Made by a program: the position numbers and the translations under genes. The notes under the pieces were generated by a model. It searched no databases, was not told the DNA's origin, and saw nothing but the letters and a program-made list of their open reading frames with translations. DNA of 64,000 bases from Pantoea sp. Lij88 (lineage in GTDB: Bacteria; Pseudomonadota; Gammaproteobacteria; Enterobacterales; Enterobacteriaceae): positions 1,984,001 to 2,048,000 of the forward strand of contig NZ_CP118269.1 of assembly GCF_030062155.1 (NCBI RefSeq), read 5' to 3'. Shown piece by piece: positions 18,559-27,642 of the stretch (within the stretch, counting starts at the first letter, position 1; each line of letters opens with the position of its first letter).

Positions 18559-18792
18559 CTGTGGTGAGATCGAGCCTGCGCAGAAAACACGGTCAGATCG
18601 GAAAGTCGCAAAAGCCGCCATCCCTGGCATGCCCGGCCCGCACGATTACGCACCTCATCCCTGAGGTGCGCCCGTTGCCGGGCCAACGCGTTGCGTTGTT
18701 CAAAAACGCTCCCGGCGTTTTTGTCACAGGCGCGGGACGCTTTCCTCCTCTGACCGTGTTCCCTGCGTGTTGAGCCTATGGGATGCTGCCAG
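18559..18792 (-). repeat. Dispersed palindromic element, copy B
   Basis: Reverse-oriented copy of the element at 14517-14745, filling the gap between the MHS transporter gene and aldA (converging). Outer arms at 18579-18597 and 18749-18767 pair at 17 of 19 positions. The inner stems AAAAACGCTCCCGGCGTTTTT and CGCACCTCA/TGAGGTGCG are retained, and the GCCCG/CGGGC hairpin has a GCAA loop when read on the minus strand. The arm sequence differs from copy A, but identically on both sides. Confidence 0.85.
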
Positions 18793-18849
18793 ATTCACAC
18801 TGATTCAGTCTTGTCACTAATCTGTCAGGTCTGAAAATCGAGCCTGCGC

Positions 18850-20286
18850 TTAACTGAACTGTAAATAGGCAACATGGGTTTGCAGATACTCCTCCAGTCC
18901 ATGTTTCCCATCGGCACCGCCGATACCCGACTTACGCCATCCGGCATGAAAGCCCTGCATCGCCTCGAAGTTCTCGCGGTTTACGTAGGTCTCGCCGAAC
19001 TTCAGTTTCCGCAGCGCGATCATGGTGGTATTGAGATTCCGGGTGTAAATCGAGGAGGTCAGCCCATACTCGCAGTCGTTAGCCAGGGCAATCGCCTCAT
19101 CCAGCGTTTTAAAAGTCATCACCGGCAACACCGGGCCAAAAATCTCCTCCTGCATAATCGCCATCTCCTGACGCACATTGGTCAGCAGCGTCGGTTCGAA
19201 GAAGAAGCCTTTGTTTCCGGCGCGCTTGCCGCCCAGCACGACTCTGGCCCCGGCGGCGACGGCATCCGCCACTTTCTGCTCAACCCGATCCCGGGCGGCA
19301 GCCGTTATCAGCGGCCCCATATCGATATCACTGCGTTCGGCCGGATCGCCAAATGTCACCTGCTGAAACGCGGTGGTCAGTGCGCTGATAAAACGATCGT
19401 ATATGCCTTCCTACACATAGACCCGCTCTGCGCAGTTACAGACCTGGCCGCTGTTGATCATCCGTGAACTCACAATCGCCTGCACCGCCAGATCGAGATC
19501 GGCATCATCCATCACGATGGCGGGGGCTTTGCCGCCCAGTTCCAGCGACACTCTGGTGACATTTTTAGCAGCGGCTTCCATGGTGGCGATACCGGCACCG
19601 ACGCTGCCGGTCAGGCTCACCAGCCCGACTTTCGGGTTTGCCGCCAGCTCCTGTCCCACTTCCGGCCCCAGACCATAGACAACATTGATGACACCCGCAG
19701 GCAGGCCCAGCTTATGAATGATGTCGGCAAACAGCGCCGCATTGTTCGGGGTCAGCTCACTGGGTTTAATGACAATGGTGTTGCCGGTGATCAGGGCCGG
19801 CGCCGCTTTTCGGGCGATCAGGAAGAAGGGGAAGTTCCACGGCAAAATCCCGGTCGTGACGCCAATCGCCTTTTTAAACAGGAAGATGTTCTCACTGGGG
19901 CGGTCGCTGTTGATGATTTCCCCTTCATAACGTCGCGCCCATTCGGCCATATAATCAAGATAGTCGGCGGTAAACAGCACTTCGGTCTTCGCCAGTCCCT
20001 GGGTTTTGCCGCCCTCCGCCACAATGGTTGCCGTCAGTTCAGGTTCGCGGTCGAGGATGGCGCTGGCGATTTTGTGCAGCCAGACGCCGCGCTCAACCGC
20101 AGGCAGCGCTTCCCATCCCGGCTGAGCCGCCTCTGCGGCGTCGATGGCAAGGCGGGCATCCTGACGAGTGCCTTCGGGAATGCGTGACAGCAGCGCTTCT
20201 GTCGCCGGGTTGATCACCTCAATCCACTGGTCACCCTGATGAGCGACGAATCCGCCATGAATGTAATGTTGATGATGTGTTGTCAT
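18850..20286 (-). pseudogene. aldA: Aldehyde dehydrogenase AldA interrupted by one in-frame amber codon
   Basis: NAD-dependent lactaldehyde/glycolaldehyde dehydrogenase. The reading frame covers 478 codons like E. coli AldA (479 residues), but codon 292 is TAG (plus-strand CTA at 19411-19413). Upstream codons end NSGQVCNCAERVYV, including the catalytic cysteine; downstream, in the same frame, continues EGIYDRFISALTTAF through to ADGKHGLEEYLQTHVAYLQFS. E. coli has glutamine at this site, so a single CAG to TAG change explains it. Without suppression, the 291-residue product lacks about 40 percent of the enzyme. AldA oxidises the L-lactaldehyde made by RhaD, and its position next to the rha genes fits. 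It might be a true null, a suppressed amber or a sequencing error. Confidence 0.9.
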
Positions 20287-20482
20287 TCGCTTAACTCTCC
20301 GCTATCGATACGTTGCAGTAATGTGATAGCAGGGTGAAACAGAACGCTGAGCGTGACCTTTAGCTTATTGCCAGCCTGAGAGTCCGGCTGGCAGCCAATC
20401 ACAGATATCGGTGAGTTCTGCGGCAAAAACGTCAATATGTTGTAGATTTAAAGGAGTGAAGTCGTAAGAAAGGGGTTAAAAA

Positions 20483-20749
20483 ATGGCAAGCGGATGGGCA
20501 GCAGAAGGCGCAGTACAGGAGCAGATTGATAGCACCGTTAATGATGGAATTGAGCGGGTAAGACAATCGATCGGGCAGGGCGAAAGCGCCACCGAATGTG
20601 AACTCTGCGGCGAACCGATTCCTGAAGCGCGCCGTCAGGCGCTGAAAGGGGTGCACTACTGCGTGGCGTGTCAGGAAAAAATCGATAAACAGCAGCAGAC
20701 CAGCAGCTTATATAATCGTCGGGGCAGTAAAGACAGTCAGCTGCGCTAA
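20483..20749 (+). CDS. ybiI: DksA/TraR-type zinc-finger protein YbiI
   Basis: Small protein of 88 residues, matching E. coli YbiI. It has a four-cysteine zinc finger (C39, C42, C60, C63 in CELCGEP and YCVACQ) and the conserved C-terminal NRRGSKDSQLR. The DksA/TraR zinc-finger family often contacts RNA polymerase, but YbiI lacks a long coiled coil and its function is not established. The ATG at 20483 follows an AAGGGG stretch. It converges closely with the tiny yoaK-type gene. Confidence 0.92.
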   Translation: MASGWAAEGAVQEQIDSTVNDGIERVRQSIGQGESATECELCGEPIPEARRQALKGVHYCVACQEKIDKQQQTSSLYNRRGSKDSQLR

Positions 20750-20752
20750 CGC

Positions 20753-20851
20753 TCAGGAGCCTGGCATCGCCAGGCCGCTGCCAATAAACCATGCCAGAAA
20801 GCCCACGCCCGCCACGATGATGGCGATCGGAAACAGAATTCCAATTCTCAT
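20753..20851 (-). CDS. yoaK: YoaK-family small membrane protein (32 residues)
   Basis: A 32-residue open frame on the minus strand starting MRIGILFPIAIIVAGVGFL and ending AMPGS. It is almost a single hydrophobic helix. It matches the length, start (MRIGI.FP) and proline-glycine end of E. coli YoaK, a small inner-membrane protein of unknown role. A ribosome-site-like CAGG precedes the ATG. The stop lies three bases beyond the ybiI stop on the opposite strand. The assignment rests on remembered similarity to a very short protein. Confidence 0.72.
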   Translation of the reverse strand: MRIGILFPIAIIVAGVGFLAWFIGSGLAMPGS

Positions 20852-20894
20852 ATTCAACCTGCTGCAAACAGCGTTTTCAGGGGACGCGATCTTA

Positions 20895-21218
20895 TCATGA
20901 GATCTGGAGGACTGCGCGATGGGTTTTCAGCAGGGTAAAGAGCTGGAACTGCGTGGCATCGTTCTCTTCGCGCAACACCTCGCCTTTTTTATAGAGAATA
21001 TGATGCACGTGTCCGAGCTGACGCCAGACCACAATCGCCGAGGCGATAAGCGCGCAATGCTTCTCCGCCTGCACACATTCAATCGTGGCGTAGTGCGTTT
21101 CATCCAGGCCATTCACAAACACCTTTATCGCATCCGCGGGTAATATCGCCCGCAGATCATCCAGCATCACCCGGCTGACCGACCGCGAAAGAAACAGTGT
21201 TAACCACTTTGATGTCAT
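20895..21218 (-). CDS. Hypothetical protein, 107 residues
   Basis: I do not recognise this protein. From ATG 21218 it gives 107 residues starting MTSKWLTLFLSRSVSRVML. The upstream AGGGA five bases away supports this start over TTG 21239. The chain looks soluble and globular, with a mixed central region (IKVFVNGLDETHYATIECVQAEKH) that could be beta-alpha-beta, and a basic C-terminal half. There is no signal peptide and no known motif. It lies between yoaK and the rhaT promoter region, transcribed away from rhaT. Confidence 0.6.
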   Translation of the reverse strand: MTSKWLTLFLSRSVSRVMLDDLRAILPADAIKVFVNGLDETHYATIECVQAEKHCALIASAIVVWRQLGHVHHILYKKGEVLREENDATQFQLFTLLKTHRAVLQIS

Positions 21219-21422
21219 CCCAATCCCTGATCCGATCAATTTTCCCCAGTCTATACGACCTTGTCCGCGTTAATAAGCGACTTCTTTGCAGATTTGCCAC
21301 CATACCAGCTTCAATGGCAGTCAGATCAGAATTGTGCTGCGCCACACGGCAGAACTCTAAAAAACAGTGAATAATAAGCGGGTTAGCGCATTTATGGTCC
21401 GATTTTATAACAACTGTGAAAT

Positions 21423-21518
21423 TGTGATCCCTGACGGGAATAACGGTCAGAAATTGCCACTTCGCTCCGGCTTCCGGCATTTATCCAAAGGCTGAGGAAT
21501 TCCTGCAAAACGTAGACT
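21423..21518 (+). promoter_or_regulatory. rhaT promoter with RhaS-type operator and CRP half-site
   Basis: Laid out like the rhaB promoter. A TGTGA half-site of CRP lies at 21423-21427, but its other half is poor. A left RhaS half-site ends TTGCCA at 21454-21459. After 14 bases comes a right half-site starting CCGGCA at 21474 and ending AAGG at 21491. The -10 TAGACT at 21513-21518 is the same hexamer as I recall for E. coli rhaBAD. The left-to-right spacing equals that upstream of rhaB in this window. Binding is inferred. Confidence 0.6.
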
Positions 21519-21577
21519 GCCTGCTGAGCGGAAGCAGTCAGGTTTCCGACAGGCCTCAACCTAACCGGGGAATAACA

Positions 21578-22612
21578 ATGAACAGTGCCATTATTGCGGG
21601 TATCTTCTGGCATTTTGTCGGTGCTGCCAGCGCCGCGTGTTTCTACGCGCCGTTTAAACAGGTGAAAAGATGGTCATGGGAAACCATGTGGTCGATTGGC
21701 GGCCTGATGTCGTGGCTGATCCTGCCGTGGGCGGTGAGTGCCATTTTGCTGCCGGACTTTATGGCCTATTACAGCAGCTTTACGCTGTCGCAGCTTATGC
21801 CGGTCTTTCTGTTTGGCGCGATGTGGGGCATAGGCAATATCAACTACGGCCTGACCATGCGCTATCTCGGGATGTCGATGGGCATCGGTATCGCGATTGG
21901 GATTACCCTGGTGGTCGGCACGCTGATGACGCCGCTATTGCAGGGTCGCTTTGGTGAGCTGTTCGCCTCGGCGGGTGGCCGGTTAACGTTGCTGGGCGTG
22001 CTGGTGGCGCTGATTGGCGTCGGGATTGTGTCGCGTGCCGGGCTATTAAAGGAGCGCGCACTGGGGATTAACGCGGAGGAGTTTAATCTCAGGAAGGGAC
22101 TGGTGCTGGCGGTGATGTGCGGCATTTTCTCGGCCGGTATGTCGTTTGCGATGGATGCGGCGAAACCAATGCATCAGGCTGCCGCTAATCTCGGCATCGA
22201 TCCCCTCTATGTGGCGTTACCCAGCTATGTGGTCATCATGGGCGGCGGGGCGCTGGTCAATCTGGGCTTTTGTTTCTGGCGGCTGGCCACCCGGCCAGAG
22301 TTGTCTGTGCGAAAAGACTTCTCCGTCGGGAAGTCGCTGTTGATTGCTAACACGGCTTTTGCCGTGCTCGGCGGCACCATGTGGTATCTGCAGTTCTTCT
22401 TCTACGCCTGGGGACATGCCCGAATCCCGGTGCAGTATGACTATGTCAGCTGGATGCTGCACATGAGCCTTTACGTTCTGTGTGGTGGGCTGGTAGGCCT
22501 GCTGATGAAAGAGTGGAAGTCAGCGGGACGTCGCCCGGTGAGCGTGTTATCGATCGGCTGTGTGGTGATTATCATTGCCGCCAATATTGTTGGTCTGGGT
22601 ATGGCGGCCTGA
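21578..22612 (+). CDS. rhaT: L-rhamnose/H+ symporter RhaT
   Basis: Inner-membrane permease of 344 residues, the exact length of E. coli RhaT, with about ten hydrophobic segments. It starts [30 protein letters not shown] and carries [23 protein letters not shown], both hallmark RhaT stretches. It takes up L-rhamnose (and L-lyxose in E. coli) with protons. It is transcribed toward rhaR and has its own RhaS-type promoter, so it is probably induced with rhaBAD. An AGGxGG-like site precedes the ATG. Confidence 0.97.
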   Translation: MNSAIIAGIFWHFVGAASAACFYAPFKQVKRWSWETMWSIGGLMSWLILPWAVSAILLPDFMAYYSSFTLSQLMPVFLFGAMWGIGNINYGLTMRYLGMSMGIGIAIGITLVVGTLMTPLLQGRFGELFASAGGRLTLLGVLVALIGVGIVSRAGLLKERALGINAEEFNLRKGLVLAVMCGIFSAGMSFAMDAAKPMHQAAANLGIDPLYVALPSYVVIMGGGALVNLGFCFWRLATRPELSVRKDFSVGKSLLIANTAFAVLGGTMWYLQFFFYAWGHARIPVQYDYVSWMLHMSLYVLCGGLVGLLMKEWKSAGRRPVSVLSIGCVVIIIAANIVGLGMAA

Positions 22613-22636
22613 TTGTTCACTCCGTCGGGGTTTAAG

Positions 22637-22866
22637 TTACAGCAACACATTAGCAGAACGCGCAGGGAACTGGGTCAGAAGAGGAAAGCGTCCCGCGCCA
22701 TGGACAAAAACGCCGGGAGCGTTTTTGAACAACGCAGGGCGTTGGCCCGGTTACGGGCGCACCTCATGGATGAGGTGCGTAATCGCGCGGGCCGGGCATG
22801 TCATGGACTGGCCTTAGCGTCTTTCCGATCTGACCCTGTTCCCTGTGCAGGCACTGTTTCACAGCA
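22637..22866 (+). repeat. Dispersed palindromic element, copy C
   Basis: Same-orientation relative of copy A, between the converging rhaT and rhaR genes. Outer arms at 22660-22679 and 22829-22848 pair at 18 of 20 positions. The terminator-like CAAAAACGC/GCGTTTTTG stem, the GCCCG/CGGGC hairpin (loop GTTA) and the CGCACCTCA/TGAGGTGCG stem (loop TGGA) are all kept. Confidence 0.85.
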
Positions 22867-22897
22867 ATGCAGGACTGCTTTTGTCTATAACCTGAAA

Positions 22898-22924
22898 GGG
22901 CCTGCATGGCAGGCCCGTTTTATT
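22898..22924. terminator. Terminator between rhaT and rhaR
   Basis: Perfect 8-bp stem GGGCCTGC (22898-22905) / GCAGGCCC (22909-22916) with loop ATG, followed by GTTTTATT on the plus strand. On the minus strand it sits right behind the rhaR stop and is followed by a shorter T-run, so it may serve both genes. Confidence 0.75.
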
Positions 22925-23786
22925 CAGACTCGGTACTTTTCAACGCCTGCCGGGGCGCGATAAATCGCTGACGCCAGGCGCTGGGCGTTAAACCGGTATC
23001 ACGGGTGAAGACCACCGAGAAATAGTTACTGTCATCAAAGCCGCAACGGGCGGCGACCTCACTAATCAGGCAATCCTGGGTGCGCAGCAGATATTTTGCC
23101 TGGCAGAGCTGCAGCTGACGCAGGTAGTGACCGATAGTCATCCCGGTTTGCTGACGGAAAAGCTGCTTCAGTGCCCGTTCGCTGAGCTGGTTCTGCTGAC
23201 AAAACGCTGCCAGATCAAAGGGGCGGGCAATCGCGCCCTGTAGGGCCGACATCAGCAGATCGAGCTGTTCACCCTCCGGCAATGCCCACGGACGGTCGGC
23301 CGCGTAGCCGTGACGACGCAGAATCAGCGCCAGCTGTAAAAATAGCGCCTCTGAGAGCTGCACGGACAGGGGATCGCTTTTGCGGCTTTCACGCTCCAGC
23401 TGGCTGATCACGCCCCTGGCCAGCGCCATCCCTCGCGTCGTCAGCCGCCAGCAGCCCGGTTCATCTATGTCCTGGTGCGGCAGCAGCTGATTCCAGTCAA
23501 GAGCAAGACCAAAACGGTCACGGCAGTAGAGGATGTTATCCAGCACCAGATCGTTGACGCTGTCGTAGCTATGGCAGTCACTGTCGCGGATATAAAAAAC
23601 GTCGCCGCAGGTTATCAGCCAGGGGCGATCGTTGAGGACGTGCAGGCCGTTGCCGCGCCAGACAATCACGATTTCACTGAACTCGTGTCGGTGCGGCGGG
23701 AAAGAGGGTTGGGGCATCCTTTCGGCCACCGCCACCGGCAGAGTAGCGGCGGGGAAATAGTCATCCCGGCTGAGTATCAACGCCAT
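22920..23786 (-). CDS. rhaR: L-rhamnose-responsive AraC-family activator RhaR
   Basis: AraC/XylS-family regulator of 288 residues. The N-terminal cupin-like sugar-binding domain contains [19 protein letters not shown], strongly like E. coli RhaR. The C-terminal pair of helix-turn-helix motifs spans from about residue 185 ([23 protein letters not shown]) to [23 protein letters not shown]. RhaR with L-rhamnose activates rhaSR transcription in E. coli. It follows rhaS after 11 bases and has its own AAGGAG site, so the two form one transcript. Confidence 0.95.
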   Translation of the reverse strand: MALILSRDDYFPAATLPVAVAERMPQPSFPPHRHEFSEIVIVWRGNGLHVLNDRPWLITCGDVFYIRDSDCHSYDSVNDLVLDNILYCRDRFGLALDWNQLLPHQDIDEPGCWRLTTRGMALARGVISQLERESRKSDPLSVQLSEALFLQLALILRRHGYAADRPWALPEGEQLDLLMSALQGAIARPFDLAAFCQQNQLSERALKQLFRQQTGMTIGHYLRQLQLCQAKYLLRTQDCLISEVAARCGFDDSNYFSVVFTRDTGLTPSAWRQRFIAPRQALKSTESE

Positions 23787-23797
23787 GTTCGACTCCT

Positions 23798-24619
23798 TTA
23801 CATCATCTGCTGGCGCTCCGCTCGCGGTGCGCAGCCAAATTCGCGCCTGAACAGGGTTGAGAAATGGTTGCTGTCACCAAATCCACACTGGAAGGCGATG
23901 TCGGTAATACGCATATCACTGTGACGCAGCAGATGACGGGCCTGCAATAGCCGCAAACGGTTCAGATAGCGCTGCGGCGTACTGCCGGTTTGCTGCTTCA
24001 TCTGCCGATGCAGGGTACGCAGCGAGAGCGAAAAGCGATCGGCCAGCTCGTCCCAGACGATCTCATCACTGTAATGATCGCCCAGCCAGTCGAGCAGGCG
24101 ATGCAGCCGCGCCTCCTGATCCTGACTCTGCCCGTCAATGCACGCTTCACGCAACAGCACCAGCAGCTGTAAAAAGAGCTGTTCCTGTCGCGCCTGTTTC
24201 TCCAGCGACCAGGCATCATCCGGCCGCATCTGCGCCGCGACGCTCAGCGCCTGGGCCATCACTTTGTGATTGATGCGCCAGTGAGAGCTGTATTGCCCAT
24301 CCTGATCGCAGGGCAGTAAAGCCTGCAGCCCGGAGAGAAAGCGAAACGCTCCCGGACTGCGATAGAGCACGTTGGTCAGGCAAAGATTGTCGGTCTGCTC
24401 ATAGAGATGACGATCGTGATCGCGCACAAAGCAGACGCATCCGGCGCACAGCGTTTGTGGCTGACCATTAAACACATGAATGCCAGAGCCTTGTTCAACC
24501 AGCACAATCTCATGGAAATCATGGTGATGTTCCGGAAAGGCTGCCTGGGGTATCCGGGGTTCAATCGCTATTGCGTAATCCCCTTCGGGGAAGAAATCCG
24601 CACTGTGCAATATGGTCAT
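23798..24619 (-). CDS. rhaS: L-rhamnose operon activator RhaS
   Basis: AraC/XylS-family regulator of 273 residues (E. coli RhaS has 278). It starts [21 protein letters not shown] and continues with [25 protein letters not shown] in the rhamnose-binding domain. The DNA-binding half includes [21 protein letters not shown] and [23 protein letters not shown]. RhaS with rhamnose activates rhaBAD and rhaT in E. coli. ATG 24619 is chosen because it aligns with E. coli; the frame is open to 24667 without similarity. It is the first gene of rhaSR and is divergent from rhaBADM. Confidence 0.95.
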   Translation of the reverse strand: MTILHSADFFPEGDYAIAIEPRIPQAAFPEHHHDFHEIVLVEQGSGIHVFNGQPQTLCAGCVCFVRDHDRHLYEQTDNLCLTNVLYRSPGAFRFLSGLQALLPCDQDGQYSSHWRINHKVMAQALSVAAQMRPDDAWSLEKQARQEQLFLQLLVLLREACIDGQSQDQEARLHRLLDWLGDHYSDEIVWDELADRFSLSLRTLHRQMKQQTGSTPQRYLNRLRLLQARHLLRHSDMRITDIAFQCGFGDSNHFSTLFRREFGCAPRAERQQMM

Positions 24620-24699
24620 GATCTTCTCTCGCTGATTAACAAAACCGTAACGCAGTCTAATCAGCACGCCGTCACCTTACCTTGAATTTTCAGCCGGAC

Positions 24700-24724
24700 T
24701 CAGCAGGAATCCTGCTGATTTTTC
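24700..24724. promoter_or_regulatory. Stem-loop with T-run in the rhaS leader
   Basis: TCAGCAGG (24700-24707) and CCTGCTGA (24711-24718) form a perfect 8-bp stem with a 3-base loop, followed by TTTTT on the plus strand. It looks like a terminator, but no gene points into it from the left on that strand. TCAGCAG occurs again at 24734-24740, so these may instead be protein-binding arms for rhaSR control. Confidence 0.4.
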
Positions 24725-24751
24725 AAGAAATCCTCAGCAGTTAACAGATTT

Positions 24752-24782
24752 GCGGCAGGGGTCACATCCTCCTCACTGCCGC
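24752..24782. promoter_or_regulatory. Candidate RhaR operator upstream of rhaSR
   Basis: A perfect inverted repeat, GCGGCAG at 24752-24758 and CTGCCGC at 24776-24782, separated by 17 bases. RhaR of E. coli binds two inverted 17-bp half-sites with a spacer of about 17 bp. The position on the rhaS side of the CRP site is suitable. The sequence match to E. coli RhaR sites was not checked. Confidence 0.35.
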
Positions 24783-24785
24783 CTC

Positions 24786-24801
24786 TGTGATCTCTCTCAC
24801 G
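24786..24801. promoter_or_regulatory. CRP site in the rhaS-rhaB divergent region
   Basis: TGTGA at 24786-24790, six bases, then TCACG at 24797-24801: nine of ten conserved CRP positions. It ends four bases before the RhaS half-site, the same arrangement as I recall for E. coli rhaBAD. It may also assist rhaSR in the other direction. Confidence 0.78.
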
Positions 24802-24805
24802 AAGT

Positions 24806-24880
24806 TCTTTGCAAGTCTGCCAGGGCTTTTCCGCCGCTGGCACTCCGGGGAAGGTGTTAAACCGGTAAGGTTTTTACTCT
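24806..24880 (+). promoter_or_regulatory. RhaS operator and promoter of rhaBADM
   Basis: Left half-site 24806-24822 (TCTTT...TGCCA) and inverted right half-site 24837-24853 (CTGGCA...GGAAG) are separated by 14 bases. They match each other at 11 of 17 positions and resemble the E. coli rhaBAD half-sites. A -10 hexamer TACTCT at 24875-24880 lies as far beyond the AAGG as in E. coli. Transcription would start near 24887, which excludes GTG 24881 as the rhaB start. Confidence 0.72.
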
Positions 24881-24910
24881 GTGACCACTCAATCACAGGG
24901 AATCCTCGCC

Positions 24911-26383
24911 ATGACCAGGAGAAACATTGTTGCTATCGATCTCGGCGCATCCAGCGGACGGGTGATGCTCGCCAGCTGGGATGCCGCACAGCGCCAGCTC
25001 GCGCTGCGTGAGGTCCGGCGCTTTAAAAACAGGCGTCAGCGTCGTGCCGGTTATGACTGCTGGGATCTGGCGATGCTGGAGCAGGAGATCCGCGCCGGGC
25101 TGGCTCAGTTAGATGAAGAGGGGATCGTTCCGGACAGTATGGGCATCGACACCTGGGGCGTGGATATGGTGCTGCTGGATGCGCAGGGCGAACCGGTGGG
25201 TGAGGCGGTCAGCTACCGCGATGCGCGCACCCATGGCCTGATGGAGCAGGCGCAACAGGAACTGAGCCGCAGCGCTATCTACGCCCGCACCGGCATTCAG
25301 TTTCTGCCGTTCAACACGCTCTATCAGATGCGCGCGCTGCATCAGCAGCAGCCTGACTGGCAGGCCCGCGTGGCGCATGCGCTGATGATCCCTGACTACC
25401 TGCATTATCGCCTGACCGGCAACCTCAACTGGGAATACACCAACGCCACCACCACGCAGATGCTCAATATTCACAGCGGCGAGTGGGATCGCGATTTGCT
25501 CGCCTGGGCGGGGGTTGATGCGCAGTGGTTCGGTCAGCCGCAGGCACCAGGTCATACCGTCGGCCACTGGATCAATCGCGCGGGAAAACCGGTTCCCGTC
25601 ATCGCCGTCGCCACTCACGACACCGCCAGCGCCGTGCTGGCAACGCCGCTGATGCAGGACGATGCCGCCTATCTCAGCTCCGGAACCTGGTCGCTGATGG
25701 GCTTTGAAAGTCTGCAGCCCTATGCCAGTGACGCCGCACTGCGCGCCAATATCACCAATGAGGGCGGCGCAGAAGGCTACCGGGTACTGAAAAATATTAT
25801 GGGTTTATGGCTGTTACAGCGCATCTGCACCGAACTCCAGATTGACGATCTCAGCGCGCTGATTGAAGAGACGGCGTGCCAGCCCGCCTGTGTGTCACTC
25901 ATCAACCCCAACGATGCGCGCTTTATCAATCCCGACAGCATGGTCAACGAGATTCAGAACGCCTGCGCCGGGCAGGGAATGGTGGTGCCGCAATCGGCCG
26001 CTGCACTGGCACGCTGCATTTTTGACAGCCTGGCGCTGCTCTATCGCGAAGTCATTCATGAACTGGCCGCGCTGCGCGGCAAGGCGTTCAGCCAGCTGCA
26101 TGTGGTAGGGGGCGGCAGCCAGAACCGTTTTCTTAATCAACTCTGCGCCGATGCCTGTCAGATTCCGGTTCTGGCCGGTCCGGTTGAAGCCTCCACGCTG
26201 GGTAACGTCGGATGCCAGCTGATTGCGCTGGGCGAACTGAACGATGTGGCTGACTTCCGCTGCAGCGTCATCAACAACTTCCCACTCGAAAAATTCGAAC
26301 CGCACACTCACAGCGTCTTCCGTGCCAGTCAGGCACGCTTCGCGACGCTGAGTCAACCCGCTAAGGAACCCGCTTATGACTAA
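24911..26383 (+). CDS. rhaB: Rhamnulokinase RhaB
   Basis: FGGY-family sugar kinase of 490 residues (489 in E. coli) that phosphorylates L-rhamnulose to L-rhamnulose 1-phosphate with ATP. The N terminus [15 protein letters not shown] is the first phosphate-binding strand. [11 protein letters not shown] and [12 protein letters not shown] line the sugar site, and D237 in ATHDTASAV is the catalytic base position. A glycine-rich [15 protein letters not shown] segment binds ATP. ATG 24911 matches E. coli, and the upstream GTG would precede the predicted transcript start. It overlaps rhaA by eight bases. Confidence 0.97.
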   Translation: MTRRNIVAIDLGASSGRVMLASWDAAQRQLALREVRRFKNRRQRRAGYDCWDLAMLEQEIRAGLAQLDEEGIVPDSMGIDTWGVDMVLLDAQGEPVGEAVSYRDARTHGLMEQAQQELSRSAIYARTGIQFLPFNTLYQMRALHQQQPDWQARVAHALMIPDYLHYRLTGNLNWEYTNATTTQMLNIHSGEWDRDLLAWAGVDAQWFGQPQAPGHTVGHWINRAGKPVPVIAVATHDTASAVLATPLMQDDAAYLSSGTWSLMGFESLQPYASDAALRANITNEGGAEGYRVLKNIMGLWLLQRICTELQIDDLSALIEETACQPACVSLINPNDARFINPDSMVNEIQNACAGQGMVVPQSAAALARCIFDSLALLYREVIHELAALRGKAFSQLHVVGGGSQNRFLNQLCADACQIPVLAGPVEASTLGNVGCQLIALGELNDVADFRCSVINNFPLEKFEPHTHSVFRASQARFATLSQPAKEPAYD

Positions 26384-27632
26384 GCAGATTGAACAGGCTT
26401 TTGAACTGGCTAAACAACGCTACGCCGACAATGGGGTTGATGTTGAACAGGCTATCCGTCAGCTGGACCGTATTCCGGTCTCGATGCACTGCTGGCAGGG
26501 GGATGATGTCCGGGGATTTGAGAACCCGCAGGGCGCATTGACCGGCGGCATTCAGGCAACCGGCAACTATCCAGGGCGGGCACGGAATGCCAGTGAATTA
26601 CGCAGTGATATCGACAAGGCGATGTCGCTGATCCCGGGCGCAAAACGTCTGAACCTGCACGCCATCTATCTGGAAAGCGACAAGCCGGTAGAGCGGGACG
26701 CGATTGAACCGGCCCATTTTGCTAACTGGGTCGCCTGGGCTAAAGAGCATCATTTGGGGCTGGATTTTAACCCCAGCTGTTTCTCGCATCCGATGAGTGC
26801 CGACGGCTTTACACTGTCGCACAGTGATAACACCGTGCGTCAGTTCTGGATCGATCACTGCAAAGCGAGTCGCCGCATCTCCGCTCATTTTGGTGAGCAA
26901 CTGGGCACGCCGTCAGTGATGAATATCTGGGTGCCGGACGGCATGAAAGATATTACCGTCGATCGGCTGGCGCCGCGTCAGCGCCTGATGAGCGCGCTGG
27001 ATGAAGTCATCTCAGAAAAACTCAACCCGCAGCACCATATTGATGCGGTGGAGAGCAAGCTGTTTGGGATTGGCGCAGAGAGCTACACCGTGGGTTCTAA
27101 TGAGTTTTATCTGGGTTACGCCGCCAGCCGCCAGACGGCACTGTGCCTGGATGCAGGCCATTTCCATCCCACCGAAGTGATCTCCGACAAAATTTCAGCC
27201 GCCATGCTCTATGTGCCGCGCCTGCTATTGCACGTCAGCCGCCCGGTGCGCTGGGACAGCGACCATGTCGTGCTGCTGGATGATGAAACCCAGGCGATCG
27301 CCAGTGAGATCGTCCGCCATCAGCTGTTCGACAAAGTGCATATCGGACTCGATTTCTTCGACGCCTCCATCAACCGGATTGCCGCCTGGGTTATCGGCAC
27401 CCGTAACACTAAAAAAGCGCTGCTGCGTGCCCTGCTGGAGCCAGGCGACCGTTTGCGTCAGGCCGAGAGCAGCGGCGATTACACCGCGCGTCTGGCTCTG
27501 CTGGAAGAGCAAAAATCGCTGCCGTGGCAGGCGGTATGGGAAGCCTGGTGCCTGCGCCATGACGTCCCGGCTGATGCCAGCTGGTTAGGCGATGTCCGTC
27601 ATTATGAACAACAGATCTTGAGCCAACGTTAA
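26376..27632 (+). CDS. rhaA: L-rhamnose isomerase RhaA
   Basis: Metal-dependent isomerase of 418 residues (419 in E. coli) converting L-rhamnose to L-rhamnulose. It is nearly collinear with E. coli Rha[68 protein letters not shown] and [16 protein letters not shown] supply the barrel and metal ligands. The start overlaps the end of rhaB by eight bases and rhaD follows 10 bases after the stop, consistent with one operon. Confidence 0.98.
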   Translation: MTKQIEQAFELAKQRYADNGVDVEQAIRQLDRIPVSMHCWQGDDVRGFENPQGALTGGIQATGNYPGRARNASELRSDIDKAMSLIPGAKRLNLHAIYLESDKPVERDAIEPAHFANWVAWAKEHHLGLDFNPSCFSHPMSADGFTLSHSDNTVRQFWIDHCKASRRISAHFGEQLGTPSVMNIWVPDGMKDITVDRLAPRQRLMSALDEVISEKLNPQHHIDAVESKLFGIGAESYTVGSNEFYLGYAASRQTALCLDAGHFHPTEVISDKISAAMLYVPRLLLHVSRPVRWDSDHVVLLDDETQAIASEIVRHQLFDKVHIGLDFFDASINRIAAWVIGTRNTKKALLRALLEPGDRLRQAESSGDYTARLALLEEQKSLPWQAVWEAWCLRHDVPADASWLGDVRHYEQQILSQR

Positions 27633-27642
27633 GGATTTCACG

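Noticed and set aside
18850..19359. Treating the 3' part of aldA as a separate gene
   Set aside because: It is in the same frame as the upstream part, separated by one stop codon, and begins in the middle of a conserved domain.
24881..24910. GTG 24881 as the rhaB start
   Set aside because: It would precede the predicted transcription start set by the -10 at 24875-24880 and adds residues absent from RhaB.
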